Origin: Chromobacterium sp. ATCC 53434
Lineage (GTDB): Bacteria; Pseudomonadota; Gammaproteobacteria; Burkholderiales; Chromobacteriaceae
Reading direction: 5' to 3'
DNA: 64,000 bases
Assembly (NCBI RefSeq): GCF_002848345.1
Contig: NZ_CP025429.1
Coordinates: forward strand, 4,774,001 to 4,838,000
The translations under genes were made by a program, and so were the position numbers. The notes beneath the pieces were generated by a model. The model saw only the letters and a list, made by a program, of their open reading frames with translations, was not told where the DNA came from and ran no database searches. How positions within the stretch are numbered: position 1 is the first letter of the stretch; the number at the start of each line of letters is the position of its first letter. Shown here in pieces: positions 46,337 to 55,617 of this stretch.

Positions 46337-47212
46337 TCAGCCGAACAGCAGCTCGAGCAGGCCCGGTTTGCCGCGGCTGCGCAGCTGGCGGCTGTCGCGC
46401 AGCAACGACTCGATCAGCCTGTCGTCGGCGCGCGGCTGCCGCGCCTGCACCGGATCGCTGCGGCCGGTCGGGCTGAGCGACAGCGCGCCGGAGCCGCGGC
46501 TGAGTCGATAGCCGCCGGCGCAGCCGGGACAGAAGATGTCCTCGCCGTCCTCGGCGTCGCCGGGCACCGCGATGATGGGGCCGCAGCCTGGGCAGGATTG
46601 CATCGGCACGCCGGGCTGGCTGTGGCCCAGCACGTGGTCCAGCTTGCCGTTGTGGCCGAGCGCGATGAAGCGCTGCCCCAGCTCGCGGTCGAACTGGCTG
46701 CCCAGCCGGTCGCCGATGATGGCCAGCGCCTGGTCGCGCGGCATGCCCTGGCGGTACGGACGGGTGCTGGTCATCGCGTCGAAGGCGTCGGCGATGCCGA
46801 CGACGCGCGCCGCCAGCGGGATGGCCTTGCCGGCCAGCCGCTGCGGATAGCCGTTGCCGTCCGGCGTCTCGTGGTGGCTCAGCACCGCGTCTATCACCAA
46901 CTCGGCCAGCGGATGGTCGCGCAGCAGTTCGGCGCCGACGCGCGGGTGGGTCTTGATCACCGCGTACTCCTCGTCGCTGAGCTTGTCCGGCTTGTTCAGC
47001 ACCGCGTCCGGCACGCCTATCTTGCCCAGATCGTGCAGAAAACCTCCCAGGGCGATTCTTTCCACCTCAGGCTGCGGCAGTTGCAGGTCTTCGGCCAACA
47101 GCTGGCTGTAGCGAGATACGCGCCATAAATGGCCGCCGGTATAGGCATCGCGGGCTTCCACCAGCATCGCCATCGTGTACAGGGTCTTCAGCAGGTCGCG
47201 GCTGGCTTGCAT
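46337..47212 (-). CDS. HD-GYP protein with C-terminal zinc ribbon
   Basis: A 291-residue protein. The HD-GYP domain (about 10-190) has HD at 60-61 (FLHDLGKIGVPD) and HHETPDGNGYP at 113-123, expected to hydrolyse cyclic di-GMP. After it come two CPGC knuckles (C207-C210 and C228-C231), an unusual zinc-ribbon add-on. No sensor domain. GAGGACGCC precedes the ATG at 47212. Confidence 0.85.
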   Translation of the reverse strand: MQASRDLLKTLYTMAMLVEARDAYTGGHLWRVSRYSQLLAEDLQLPQPEVERIALGGFLHDLGKIGVPDAVLNKPDKLSDEEYAVIKTHPRVGAELLRDHPLAELVIDAVLSHHETPDGNGYPQRLAGKAIPLAARVVGIADAFDAMTSTRPYRQGMPRDQALAIIGDRLGSQFDRELGQRFIALGHNGKLDHVLGHSQPGVPMQSCPGCGPIIAVPGDAEDGEDIFCPGCAGGYRLSRGSGALSLSPTGRSDPVQARQPRADDRLIESLLRDSRQLRSRGKPGLLELLFG

Positions 47213-47442
47213 GGCGTCCTCGCGGCGGTCGGTGGGCAACACTTCACTATGGCATACGCGCCGGGCCGTGCCGGCGATGCTGCGCTGGCGATGGCGAGAC
47301 AGTCATTCGAGCGTTTAATCTAATTTTTACCGTAACGTCATGATTTGCCATATACAAAATTCATATTCTCTTCCTAATGTAAACGAACACGTCATTACTA
47401 GGCGTGACGTCGTGTCATTACACACATCAAGGAGGAGAAAGA

Positions 47443-48795
47443 ATGAAATCATGGTTGCTGTTGGGCCTCGCCCTGTCCTCGCTGGCCTATGCCGATGTCG
47501 GCCAGCCCGATCCGCGCTACGGCCACATCCTTTCGCCGTCCGGTCCGCTCAGCCGCGAAGCGCTGCTGAAGCAGGGCCTGCCCAAGGCCAAGCCTGCTAC
47601 GGCGGCCACGGCGCGCATGGCCGCCGCCGCGACGCCCGGCGGCGCCACCTATACCTATCTGCGCTGTTACTACCGCACCGGCGCAGGCAATACCCAGCCG
47701 AGCACCGACTACGTGTGGGCGCTGGACCCGTCCAGCGGCGATTACTACCGCCTGAACGGCCATTGGTGGTCCAGCGGCGTTTTCGAATGGAAGAACATGT
47801 TTTACAGCGACGTGTCGCAGGACGCGTTGCGCGCGGCCTGCCAGAGCACGCTGACGGCCAAGGGCATCCAACAGCAGCCGGCGATGGTGTTCGCCGCCGA
47901 CAACGCGATGTCGTACAACTACACGGTGTGGAGCAACGACGCCGCCGGCCAGGGACCGACGATCAACAAGATCATCGCTTTCGGCGACAGCCTGTCCGAC
48001 AACCAGAACGTCTACAACGCCTCGCAATGGACGCTGCCGAACCGCAACAGCTGGTATATCGGCCATTTCAGCAATGGCCAGGTCTGGGTCGAATACCTGG
48101 CGTCGCGGCTGAAGCTGCCCTTGTACAACTGGGCGATCGGCGGCGCCGGCGTGTCGACGCAGAAACTGGTGATTCCGGGCGTGGTGCAGCAGGTGCAGTC
48201 GTGGCAGCAATACATGCAGCAGGCGCCTAACTACAATCCGGCCACCACCTTGTTCACGATGTGGATAGGCGGCAACGATCTGGTCAACTACGGCAGCACG
48301 CCGGACAAGGTCATCGCCGGCCAGCAGCAGGCGCTGAGCAATCTGCTCGGCGCCGGCGCCCGCAACATCCTGCTGTTGAAGCTGCCGGACGTGTCGCGCG
48401 CGCCGGTGTTCCAGCTGAGGAACGACGGCGCGACGGTGGCGGCGCAGGTGCAGGACTACAACCAGAAGCTTGACGCGCTGGCGGCCTCGCTGCGTCAGCA
48501 GTACGGCGCCAACATCCAGGTGTTCGACAGCTATGCGCTGTTCGGCGATGTGCTGAACAATCCGGCCAAGTATCAGGTCGGCAACACCACCCAGTCCTGC
48601 CTGAACATCAACACCGATTCGTCGCTGAACTATATGAAGAGCCAGTCGCCGCGTTCCAACTGCACCAACGCGGACAGCTTCGTGTTCTGGGACACGCTGC
48701 ACCCGACCACCCACACCCATCTGCTGCTGGGCAACGCGGTGGCCGACTTCCTCGGCGCATCCGGCGCGATGCCGATGTTGAGGAGGGCGCGCTGA
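47443..48795 (+). CDS. Secreted GDSL phospholipase, thermolabile-hemolysin type
   Basis: A 450-residue secreted lipase. Signal peptide MKSWLLLGLALSSLAYA; a TLH-type N-terminal domain (TYTYLRCYYR, YVWALDPSSGDYYRLNGHWW) at about 68-165; then the SGNH hydrolase with Ser183 in FGDSLSDNQN, GGND at about 276-279 and DTLHPTTHTH near 420. Vibrio TLH is a phospholipase A2/lysophospholipase. GGAGGAG precedes the ATG at 47443. A close paralog lies at 50149. Confidence 0.9.
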   Translation: MKSWLLLGLALSSLAYADVGQPDPRYGHILSPSGPLSREALLKQGLPKAKPATAATARMAAAATPGGATYTYLRCYYRTGAGNTQPSTDYVWALDPSSGDYYRLNGHWWSSGVFEWKNMFYSDVSQDALRAACQSTLTAKGIQQQPAMVFAADNAMSYNYTVWSNDAAGQGPTINKIIAFGDSLSDNQNVYNASQWTLPNRNSWYIGHFSNGQVWVEYLASRLKLPLYNWAIGGAGVSTQKLVIPGVVQQVQSWQQYMQQAPNYNPATTLFTMWIGGNDLVNYGSTPDKVIAGQQQALSNLLGAGARNILLLKLPDVSRAPVFQLRNDGATVAAQVQDYNQKLDALAASLRQQYGANIQVFDSYALFGDVLNNPAKYQVGNTTQSCLNINTDSSLNYMKSQSPRSNCTNADSFVFWDTLHPTTHTHLLLGNAVADFLGASGAMPMLRRAR

Positions 48796-48904
48796 CACGA
48801 GAACGGGCGGCGTTTGGCGTGCCGCCCGCCAGGGCTTACAATTCGGTTTTGATCCGGCCGCGGCGTTTCGCCGCGGCCCGGCCGAACCGTAATCGAAAGC
48901 CCCC

Positions 48905-49918
48905 ATGTCCACCCTGACCGAACTCCTTCGCCGCGCCGACGCGGCGCGCGCCGCGCTGATCGAACGCCTGGCCGCCGAAGACACCAACTGTTACCGCCTG
49001 TTCCACGGCAGCGTGGAGGGCGTGTCCGGCCTCGCCATCGACCGTTATGGCGAACAGATCCTGGTGCAGACCTTCCACCAGCCGCTGACCGACGCCGAGC
49101 TGGAGGAAATCCGCGCGCATTACCGGCAGACGCTGCCGGAACTGGCCCTGGTGTACAACGACCGCAGCGAGGTGCATTCCCGCATCCGCAACGCCTTGCC
49201 GCTGGCTGAACAGGCGGTGGCGGAGCAGGACGTGGCCATTCGCGAGAACGGCGTGGCCTTCCATTACCAGGCGCGCCACAAGGGCCAGGACCCCTGGTTG
49301 TTCCTCGATCTGCGCGCCGCGCGCCGCCGCGTGATGCAGCTGGCCGAAGGCAAGAGCGTGCTCAATCTGTTCGCCTACACCTGCGGCGTCGGCGTGGCGG
49401 CGGCCAAGGGCGGCGCCAGCTTCGTGCTGAACGTCGACTTCGCCGAATCCAGCCTCAGCGTCGGCCGCGCCAACGCCAAGCTGAACCTGTTGGCCACCCG
49501 GCCGCGCTGCCTGCACAGCGATGTGTTCGCCGCCGTGCGCCAGCTGTCCGGCATCGGTCAGCCTGACCGCGTGCGCGGCAAGAAGATGCCGCCGTTTCCG
49601 AAGCTGGAGCCGCGCCAGTTCGATCTGGTGTTCCTGGATCCGCCGCGCTACTCGAAGAGCCTGTTCGGCGTGGTGGACCTGGTCAACGACTACCAGGCCT
49701 TGTTCAAGCCGGCGCTGCTCGCCACCGCGGCCGGCGGCATGCTGGTTTGTTGCAATAATGTTGCAGAAGTGGACGGTGAAGCCTGGCTGGAAAGTTTGAA
49801 GCGCAGCGCTGCCAAGGCCGGTCGCGAAGTGCGTTCCGCCGAGTGGATCGTACCCGACGAGGACTTCCCCAGCAGCGACGGCAAACCCCCGCTGAAGATT
49901 GTTCTGCTTAGTGTTTGA
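48905..49918 (+). CDS. Class I SAM methyltransferase, RlmI/RlmK-like
   Basis: A 337-residue methyltransferase of the RlmI/RlmKL C-terminal type: SAM motif I NLFAYTCGVGVAAAKGGA and motif IV LDPPRYSKS. It lacks a clear PUA domain. The likely substrate is 23S rRNA cytosine or another RNA, from family resemblance only. It sits between the two GDSL lipase genes but has its own strong terminator, so the linkage may be incidental. Confidence 0.8.
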   Translation: MSTLTELLRRADAARAALIERLAAEDTNCYRLFHGSVEGVSGLAIDRYGEQILVQTFHQPLTDAELEEIRAHYRQTLPELALVYNDRSEVHSRIRNALPLAEQAVAEQDVAIRENGVAFHYQARHKGQDPWLFLDLRAARRRVMQLAEGKSVLNLFAYTCGVGVAAAKGGASFVLNVDFAESSLSVGRANAKLNLLATRPRCLHSDVFAAVRQLSGIGQPDRVRGKKMPPFPKLEPRQFDLVFLDPPRYSKSLFGVVDLVNDYQALFKPALLATAAGGMLVCCNNVAEVDGEAWLESLKRSAAKAGREVRSAEWIVPDEDFPSSDGKPPLKIVLLSV

Positions 49919-49932
49919 GACGCATTCTCAAC

Positions 49933-49963
49933 AAAAAAGCCGCGACGAAGTCGCGGCTTTTTT
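49933..49963 (+). terminator. Terminator of the methyltransferase gene
   Basis: Thirteen-bp stem AAAAAAGCCGCGA / TCGCGGCTTTTTT, five-base loop. Confidence 0.9.
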
Positions 49964-50148
49964 CATGGTCGGCAGTAGGGGGATAGACATTGGATCTGGT
50001 TTAATTGTTTAAAATTAACAATTTATTTTAAATGTAAACGGCTGGTATTCTGTTTGACAGGAAGCCCTGGCCGGCGCGGAGCCTTAACCGCGACCGGATG
50101 GCAACGACGGGCATTCCACACATAACAAACAAGGTATCGGGTGAATAC

Positions 50149-51483
50149 ATGAAACAAACCATCGTTCTGTCCTTGCTGGCAGGCATGATGGCCTGCGCCC
50201 AGGCGCAGGCCCAGTCGGAGGCGCAGCCCAGCGACGAGCTGGACGGCGTGATTTCGGCCGGCAAACCGTTGTCCGAAAGCGAGACGCGCGCCGCTTCGGG
50301 CCAGGCCAAGCCGCAACCGGGCAGCGCCACTTACACCTATCTGCGCTGCTACTACCGCAAGAGTCCGGCGGCCAACCAGCCGCAAACCACCTATGTCTGG
50401 GCCACCGATCCGTCCAGCGGCGACTACTACCGGGTCAACGGCTACTGGTGGTCGGGCAGCTTCGTCGCGCTGAAGAACATGTTCTACAGCGACACCAGCC
50501 AGGACGCGTTGCGCTCGGTCTGCCAGCAGACGCTGGCGAAGCAGGGCATCAATCGCCCGCTGGCGCTGTTCGCCGCCGCCAACAACGCGATGTCGTACAA
50601 CCATACGATCTGGACGCTGGACGGCGCCGGCCAGGGCAACGCGATCAATCGCATGGTGGTGTTCGGCGACAGCCTGTCCGACACCCAGAACATGTACGGC
50701 GCCTCGCAATGGCGGCTGCCGATCGCCAGCAGCTGGTATATCGGCCGCTTCAGCAACGGTCGGGTCTGGGTCGAGCACCTGGCCGATCAGCTGAAGCTGC
50801 CGCTGTACAACTGGGCGATAGGCGGTTCGGCCGCGGACAGCCACCTGGTGGTGCCGGGCCTGCTGCAGCAAGTGGATTCGTGGTCGCAGTACATGCAGAA
50901 GGCGCCGGGCTATCGCGCGGAGAACACCCTGTTCACGATGCTGATCGGCGGCAACGACCTGCTCAACTACGGCAGGGCCGTCGACCAGGTGATCGCCGAT
51001 CAGGGCAAGGCGCTGGAGAAGGTGATCGCCGCCGGCGGCCGCAATATCGTGGTGCTGACCCTGCCCGATTTGTCGCGCACGCCGTCCGGCTCCGCCGGCG
51101 GCAAGGCGCCGCAACTGGCGCAGCAGGTCAAGGACTACAACGCCAAGCTGGCTACGCTGGTGTCCGGCCTGCAGCAGAAGCATGGCGCCGGGCTGAAGCT
51201 CAGGCTGTTCGACGCCTACGGCATGTTCAACGACTTGTTGAGCAATCCGGCCAAGTATCAGGTCAGCAACACCACGCAGCCGTGCCTGAACGTGGCGGCC
51301 AACGCCAGCCTGCCGTACGTCTTGCCGCAGACGCCGCGGCCTGAGTGTTCGAACGCCGACGCCTTCGTGTTCTGGGACAATCTGCACCCGACCACGCATA
51401 CCCATCTGCTGCTGGGCCAGATGGTGGCCGACTTCCTGCGCAAGCAGGATCTGAACTTGTCGGCGCAGGCGCGCAAACGCTAA
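50149..51483 (+). CDS. Secreted GDSL phospholipase, paralog 2
   Basis: A 444-residue paralog of the protein at 47443, with the same domain order: signal peptide (MKQTIVLSLLAGMMACAQAQAQ), TLH-type N-terminal domain, Ser175 in VFGDSLSDTQN, IGGNDLL and DNLHPTTHTH. Long stretches are identical (FSNGRVWVEHLA against FSNGQVWVEYLA). Start at 50149 behind an AT-rich leader; the ribosome site is weak. Probably a duplication before divergence of signal and linker. Confidence 0.88.
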   Translation: MKQTIVLSLLAGMMACAQAQAQSEAQPSDELDGVISAGKPLSESETRAASGQAKPQPGSATYTYLRCYYRKSPAANQPQTTYVWATDPSSGDYYRVNGYWWSGSFVALKNMFYSDTSQDALRSVCQQTLAKQGINRPLALFAAANNAMSYNHTIWTLDGAGQGNAINRMVVFGDSLSDTQNMYGASQWRLPIASSWYIGRFSNGRVWVEHLADQLKLPLYNWAIGGSAADSHLVVPGLLQQVDSWSQYMQKAPGYRAENTLFTMLIGGNDLLNYGRAVDQVIADQGKALEKVIAAGGRNIVVLTLPDLSRTPSGSAGGKAPQLAQQVKDYNAKLATLVSGLQQKHGAGLKLRLFDAYGMFNDLLSNPAKYQVSNTTQPCLNVAANASLPYVLPQTPRPECSNADAFVFWDNLHPTTHTHLLLGQMVADFLRKQDLNLSAQARKR

Positions 51484-51525
51484 GCTTGACGCGAGCGGCG
51501 GCGAAGCCGCGATGATGGACGGAAA

Positions 51526-51553
51526 ACGGGGCCCGGTCGGGCCCCGTCCGTTT
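51526..51553 (+). terminator. Terminator of GDSL lipase 2
   Basis: ACGGGGCCC / GGGCCCCGT hairpin with GGTC loop, followed by a short T run. Confidence 0.6.
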
Positions 51554-51696
51554 GCGCGAAAGAGAGAATATGACCGAAATCCCGCCGGAGCGCGGCGCCC
51601 AGGCCGACAACAAGAAGGAAGCGATCCCGAACGGGAATCGCCTGCGTTGAATCTCCGCATCCGGCAGACGGGTGCTTATCGCTTCAGGAATTCCCC

Positions 51697-52044
51697 ATGC
51701 CTCCCGCCGCATTCTGGCAGACGCCGCTGTTGCTGATTCTGTCCAATCTGTTCATGACTTTCGCCTGGTACGGCCATCTGAAGAATATGGCCGGCAGGCC
51801 GTGGTACCTCGCCGCGCTGCTCAGCTGGGGCATCGCCCTGTTCGAATACCTGCTGCAGGTGCCGGCCAACCGCATCGGCTACGGCCAGCTCAGCCTGTCC
51901 CAGCTGAAGATCATGCAGGAAGTGATCTCGCTGTCGGTATTCATCCCGTTCGCGATCTATTACATGGACCAGCCCTTCCGCTGGGACTACGTCTGGGCCG
52001 GCCTGTGCCTGGTCGGCGCGGTCTACTTCATGTTTCGCGGCTGA
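51697..52044 (+). CDS. DUF486 small membrane protein
   Basis: A 115-residue protein of the DUF486 (DMT-like) family with four hydrophobic helices; core blocks SNLFMTFAWYGHLKN, FEYLLQVPANRIGYG and QLKIMQEVISL. Inner membrane, function unknown. Its stop abuts the stop of the convergent phosphatase gene with no gap. Confidence 0.85.
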   Translation: MPPAAFWQTPLLLILSNLFMTFAWYGHLKNMAGRPWYLAALLSWGIALFEYLLQVPANRIGYGQLSLSQLKIMQEVISLSVFIPFAIYYMDQPFRWDYVWAGLCLVGAVYFMFRG

Positions 52045-52836
52045 TTACTGATTCGCGCGCACCCAGCGGTGCCACTGCGCGAACAGCTCCGGCGTGATCG
52101 CGGCCACCACCGAGCGTTTCCAGATCACGTCGTTCCAGTAATCGTCGGTGTTCAGGCTGGCCAGGCGGGCGCCGGCCTCCTCGGCGATGACGGCGCCGGC
52201 GGCATAGTCCCACAGCCGCTGGCCGCCGTGCAGATAGAGGTCGTAGCGGCCGGCGGCCAGGAAGCACCAGTCCAGCGTGCTGGAACCCATATTGCGCTGG
52301 CTGCCGCACGGCGCCACGCTGCCGATGCGGGCGGCCAGCTTGCCCGAGCGCAGGTATTTGACCTCGACGCTGGCGATGGCGTCGCCTATGCAGTTGTTGA
52401 CGGTTTTCAGCGGCAGCCGCTGGCCGTTCAACCAGGCGCCCTGGCCGCGGCGGGCGTAGAACATCTCGTCCGACACCGGGTTGTAGATCACGCCCAGCTC
52501 GCTTCTGCCGTTCGCCATCAGGCCGACCGAGATCGCGAAATAGGGCAGGCCGTTGACGAAGTTGGTGGTGCCGTCTATCGGATCCACCACCCACAGGCCG
52601 TCGCGGTTGGCGTTCCACAGCGCGTCCTGCTCGTCGCGTTCCATTTCCTCGCCCAGCACCGGATGCGGCAGGATGTCCGGCAGGCTGCGCTGCAGCGCCT
52701 GCTGGCAGGCGAGATCGGCCTCGGTGAACAAGGTGCCGTCGTCCTTGCGGCTTTTGCCGACGCGCAGAAAGCGCGGCATCACCTCTTCGGCGGCCACGTC
52801 GCGTACCAGCTGCATCACCTGTTCGAGCACCTGCAT
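52045..52836 (-). CDS. Inositol monophosphatase-family phosphatase
   Basis: A 263-residue magnesium-dependent phosphatase. Metal-binding blocks: LGEEM at about 61-65, DPIDGTTNFVNG at 85-96 and WDYAAG near 210. Substrates in this family include inositol phosphates, histidinol phosphate and PAP; which applies here is not clear. GGGAG precedes the ATG at 52836. It is divergent from rsmE. Confidence 0.85.
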   Translation of the reverse strand: MQVLEQVMQLVRDVAAEEVMPRFLRVGKSRKDDGTLFTEADLACQQALQRSLPDILPHPVLGEEMERDEQDALWNANRDGLWVVDPIDGTTNFVNGLPYFAISVGLMANGRSELGVIYNPVSDEMFYARRGQGAWLNGQRLPLKTVNNCIGDAIASVEVKYLRSGKLAARIGSVAPCGSQRNMGSSTLDWCFLAAGRYDLYLHGGQRLWDYAAGAVIAEEAGARLASLNTDDYWNDVIWKRSVVAAITPELFAQWHRWVRANQ

Positions 52837-52935
52837 CCTGTTTCTCCCTGTTTGCGCGGTTTCGGCGCGAAAGCGGTTTGCCGAATGGAGCAAACCTAGC
52901 AAAATACCGGTATCAACAGCGACTTTCAATATCCG

Positions 52936-53661
52936 ATGCCAAGGTTTTATCTAGATGCCGAACTCGTGGTCGGCCAGCAACTGTCCCTGCCCGATGCTGT
53001 GGTGCGTCATATCCAAGTATTGCGGCTGAACGCCGGCGACGCCATCACCTTGTTCAATGGCCGCGGCGGCGAGTGGCAGGCTGCGCTCAGCGCGGTGATG
53101 AAGCGCGACGCCCACTGCGTGATCGAGCGCTTCGACGACGTTTCACGTGAAACGCCGTTGTGGCTGGGGCTGGCGCAGGGTATATCCAGCGGCGACAAGA
53201 TGGAATTCACGCTGCAGAAGGGCGTGGAAATGGGCGTGGCGGTGTTTCAGCCCATCGCCGCCGGACGCTCGGTGGTCAAGCTCAGCGGCGAACGCGCCGA
53301 CAAGCGGGTGGCGCGCTGGCAGGAGATCGTGGTCTCCGCCTGCGAACAGTGCGGCCGCAACACCGTGCCGCAGGTGCTGCCGATACTGACGTTGAACGAA
53401 TGGCTGGCGCAGCGCCTGGAAGCCGACATCCGGCTGATCCTGTCGCCGCGCGGCGATAAGAGCTTGAGCGAACTGGCCGAACGGCCGGCGCGCAGCTGGC
53501 TGATGGCGGGGCCGGAGGGTGGCTTCTCCGCGCAGGAGGAGGACGCGGCCCTGGCCGCCGGCTGGACGCCGCTGAAGCTGGGACCGCGCATCCTGCGCAC
53601 CGAAACGGCGGCGCTGGCAGCGGTGGCGGCGATGCAGGCGGTGTGGGGCGATTACAGGTAG
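52936..53661 (+). CDS. rsmE: 16S rRNA m3U1498 methyltransferase
   Basis: A 241-residue SPOUT-class enzyme. N-terminal PUA-like domain (RFYLDAELVVGQQLSLP, HIQVLRLNAGDAITLFNG), then the knotted SAM domain with KGVEMGV, EQCGRN, GPEGGFS and LGPRILRTETA. It methylates U1498 of 16S rRNA. A perfect parS core lies inside, encoding VSRET. Confidence 0.93.
   Translation: MPRFYLDAELVVGQQLSLPDAVVRHIQVLRLNAGDAITLFNGRGGEWQAALSAVMKRDAHCVIERFDDVSRETPLWLGLAQGISSGDKMEFTLQKGVEMGVAVFQPIAAGRSVVKLSGERADKRVARWQEIVVSACEQCGRNTVPQVLPILTLNEWLAQRLEADIRLILSPRGDKSLSELAERPARSWLMAGPEGGFSAQEEDAALAAGWTPLKLGPRILRTETAALAAVAAMQAVWGDYR
53140..53153. promoter_or_regulatory. parS-like ParB binding site (perfect)
   Basis: GTTTCACGTGAAAC, extended to 16 bp as CGTTTCACGTGAAACG (53139-53154), within rsmE. 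Confidence 0.75.
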
Positions 53662-54030
53662 GGTGCGTGTTGTGTGTACCGAGATGGCGGCGATGCGGAC
53701 GGTATCAGCAGACAACCGTAGGGTGCGTCACCCCAACGGGGCGACGCACCGCCGATGTAGCCGTGGGCAAGTGATGGGTGCTCGATTGGAAACGCGGTGC
53801 GTCGCTGTTGCGGTGCGTCGCCCCTGCGGGGTGACGCACCCTACGAGTGGGGCCGCGCGTTGTGCGTGCCGAAATGGCGGCGATGCGGGCGGTATCAGCA
53901 GACAACCGTAGGGTGCGTCACCCCAACGGGGCGACGCACCGCCGATGTAGCCGTGGGCAGGCGATGGGTGCTCGATTGGAAACGCGGTGCGTCGTATTTG
54001 CGGTGCGTCGCCCCTGTGGGGTGACGCGCC
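53662..54030. repeat. 190-bp direct duplication rich in palindromic repeats
   Basis: No credible gene in these 369 bases. Two copies of a roughly 190-base unit (about 53665-53845 and 53855-54030) are over 90 percent alike. Each holds two GGTGCGTCACCCC/GGGGCGACGCACC palindromes (53722-53750 and 53812-53840; 53912-53940 and 54002-54030), joined by a segment with GATGGGTGCTCGATTGG. The last palindrome ends one base before the stop codon of the next gene. Confidence 0.88.
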
Positions 54031-55245
54031 CTACAGAAAGCGCAGCGGGTCGATGTGCCATTTCTCCGGCGACTCGTGCTTGACGATGCGGTCGCCGCCG
54101 CCGAAGCCCATCTTGCGCGACAGGTCTACGATTTCCGGCGGGATGTGGGTGTTGCTCTTGGTGCTGAAGAACACTTTCACCTTGGGCGAAACCAGGTTGT
54201 TGTCGTTCTGCTCGATCACCACGCCGAGCCGGCCGCTCTCCAGCCGCACCAGGGTGCCGATCGGATAGATGCCTATCACCCGCATGAAGGCCTGCACCAG
54301 TTCCGGGTTGAAGTGGAATTTCGACCACTCGTAAATCTTGCGCAGCGCGTCGGTCGGCGACATGCCCTGGTGATAGCAGCGTTCGGAGGTGAGGGCGTCG
54401 TAGACGTCGACGATGGCCGCCATCTGTCCCAGCTGTGAAATCTCCTCGCCCTTCAGCCCGGCCGGATAGCCGCTGCCGTCGTGGCGCTCGTGATGCTGGC
54501 CGGCCACCAGCACCGCCGTTTCCGAAATGCCCTTGGTGGCGTGCAGGATCTTCTGGCTTTCGACGACGTGGCACTTCATCACCTGGAATTCCTGCTCGGT
54601 CAGCTTGCCCGGCTTGTTGAGAATGTCGTCGGGCACCCGCATCTTGCCGATGTCGTGCAGCATGCCGCCGATGCCGGCGTGATGTATCACTTCCTTGCTC
54701 ATGTTCAGCCCGTTGCAGAAACTGACCATCAACGCGCCTACGCTGACCGAATGCTGGAAGGTGTAGTTGTCCTTGTCCTTGATCCGGCACAGCGACAGCA
54801 GGGCGCCGCCGTTGCGTAGAATGGAACCGGTCAGTTTCTCCACCTGCGGCTCCATCTGTTCCAGCACCACCTGCTTGCCCAGCCTCACGTCCTGCAGCAT
54901 GCCGCGCACGATCTGGTTGGCCTCGTTGTGGATCAACTGGGCGCGGCCGAATTCCTCGCTGGCCTCCACCTTGCGCTCCACGGTCCGGTTGCGGCTGGCG
55001 ATCTCGATCAGTTCGCTCTCCAGCTGCTTGCGCACCTCGCCCTCGGTCGGCGCCGACGGCACATCCAGTCCCTTGCGGGTGTCGATATAGACTTCGTGGA
55101 TGCCGGCGTCGATGATTTTCTGAATCTCGCCTTCCTTGCTGACAAGGAAACGGTTGACCAGAAAGGGATGGGACATCCAGTCGCAATTCAGATCGTGGAT
55201 GTACATGCCGATCTTCAGATCATTGATATTGATGCACTTGATCAT
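54031..55245 (-). CDS. HD-GYP cyclic-di-GMP phosphodiesterase with DUF3391 N-terminus
   Basis: A 404-residue protein. Residues 1-60 match the DUF3391-type lead (INDLKIGMYIHDLNCDWMSHPF). The HD-GYP domain follows, with HD at 197-198 (MLHDIGKMRVPDDILNKPG) and HHERHDGSGYP at 251-261. A 75-residue C-terminal extension is conserved in this group. Starts at 55245; the ribosome site is weak. The repeat block directly abuts its 3' end. Confidence 0.9.
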   Translation of the reverse strand: MIKCININDLKIGMYIHDLNCDWMSHPFLVNRFLVSKEGEIQKIIDAGIHEVYIDTRKGLDVPSAPTEGEVRKQLESELIEIASRNRTVERKVEASEEFGRAQLIHNEANQIVRGMLQDVRLGKQVVLEQMEPQVEKLTGSILRNGGALLSLCRIKDKDNYTFQHSVSVGALMVSFCNGLNMSKEVIHHAGIGGMLHDIGKMRVPDDILNKPGKLTEQEFQVMKCHVVESQKILHATKGISETAVLVAGQHHERHDGSGYPAGLKGEEISQLGQMAAIVDVYDALTSERCYHQGMSPTDALRKIYEWSKFHFNPELVQAFMRVIGIYPIGTLVRLESGRLGVVIEQNDNNLVSPKVKVFFSTKSNTHIPPEIVDLSRKMGFGGGDRIVKHESPEKWHIDPLRFL

Positions 55246-55392
55246 GGCCGGTGCTTCGGGCTGAGTTGCGGGTGAATGGGGAGGCCCTTTTCTACAAGCA
55301 TCATCCGGCGAGCGGCGATTTGCAAGGACCGATCGCATGCGGAGCGGACATTCGGCCAGTGGGCGGCGGGCCGGAACCATGGGCCAGCCATC

Positions 55393-55422
55393 TTGTCGAC
55401 TAGGGGGATATCAGGATATATT
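55393..55422 (+). promoter_or_regulatory. Candidate pyrBI promoter
   Basis: TTGTCG (55393-55398) and TATATT (55417-55422) separated by 18 bases, about 195 bases before pyrB and just before the leader ORF. Confidence 0.5.
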
Positions 55423-55449
55423 CCCGCAGTTTTGTTCGGGACAGCGGTA

Positions 55450-55617
55450 ATGAAACAGATGGAACGACAGCGCAGCGGCATGGCCGGCACCCGTATGGGT
55501 GGCGCGGCGGCGTTCCCGTCCGTCGCCGTTCCCGACGTGCCCGCATTCCCGAAAAAAAAGCCCCTGCCGCCAGGGGCTTTTTTTTCGCCCGCAACCGCCA
55601 ACACGAGGACAGCGACC
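55450..55617 (+). CDS. Possible pyrBI leader ORF, in frame with pyrB
   Basis: ATG at 55450 opens a 56-codon frame that runs without a stop through the attenuator hairpin and into pyrB. The peptide is low-complexity ([10 protein letters not shown] at the start; [15 protein letters not shown] over the hairpin). In E. coli pyrBI, translation of a leader over the attenuator couples UTP level to termination. This looks similar except that no stop separates leader from pyrB. Whether it is translated is unproven. Confidence 0.4.
55551..55585 (+). terminator. pyrBI transcription attenuator
   Basis: AAAAGCCCCTG / CAGGGGCTTTT hairpin with CCGC loop and an eight-base T tract, placed 33 bases before the pyrB ATG and after the likely promoter. 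An intrinsic terminator in this position is an attenuator. Confidence 0.82.

Noticed and set aside
46630..46645. Additional parS-like site (CACGTG in the HD-GYP gene)
   Set aside because: Only the central hexamer matches; the GTTT/AAAC arms are absent.
48804..48829. Terminator after GDSL lipase 1
   Set aside because: A GGGCGGC/GCCGCCC hairpin is present but no T tract follows, so I did not call it.
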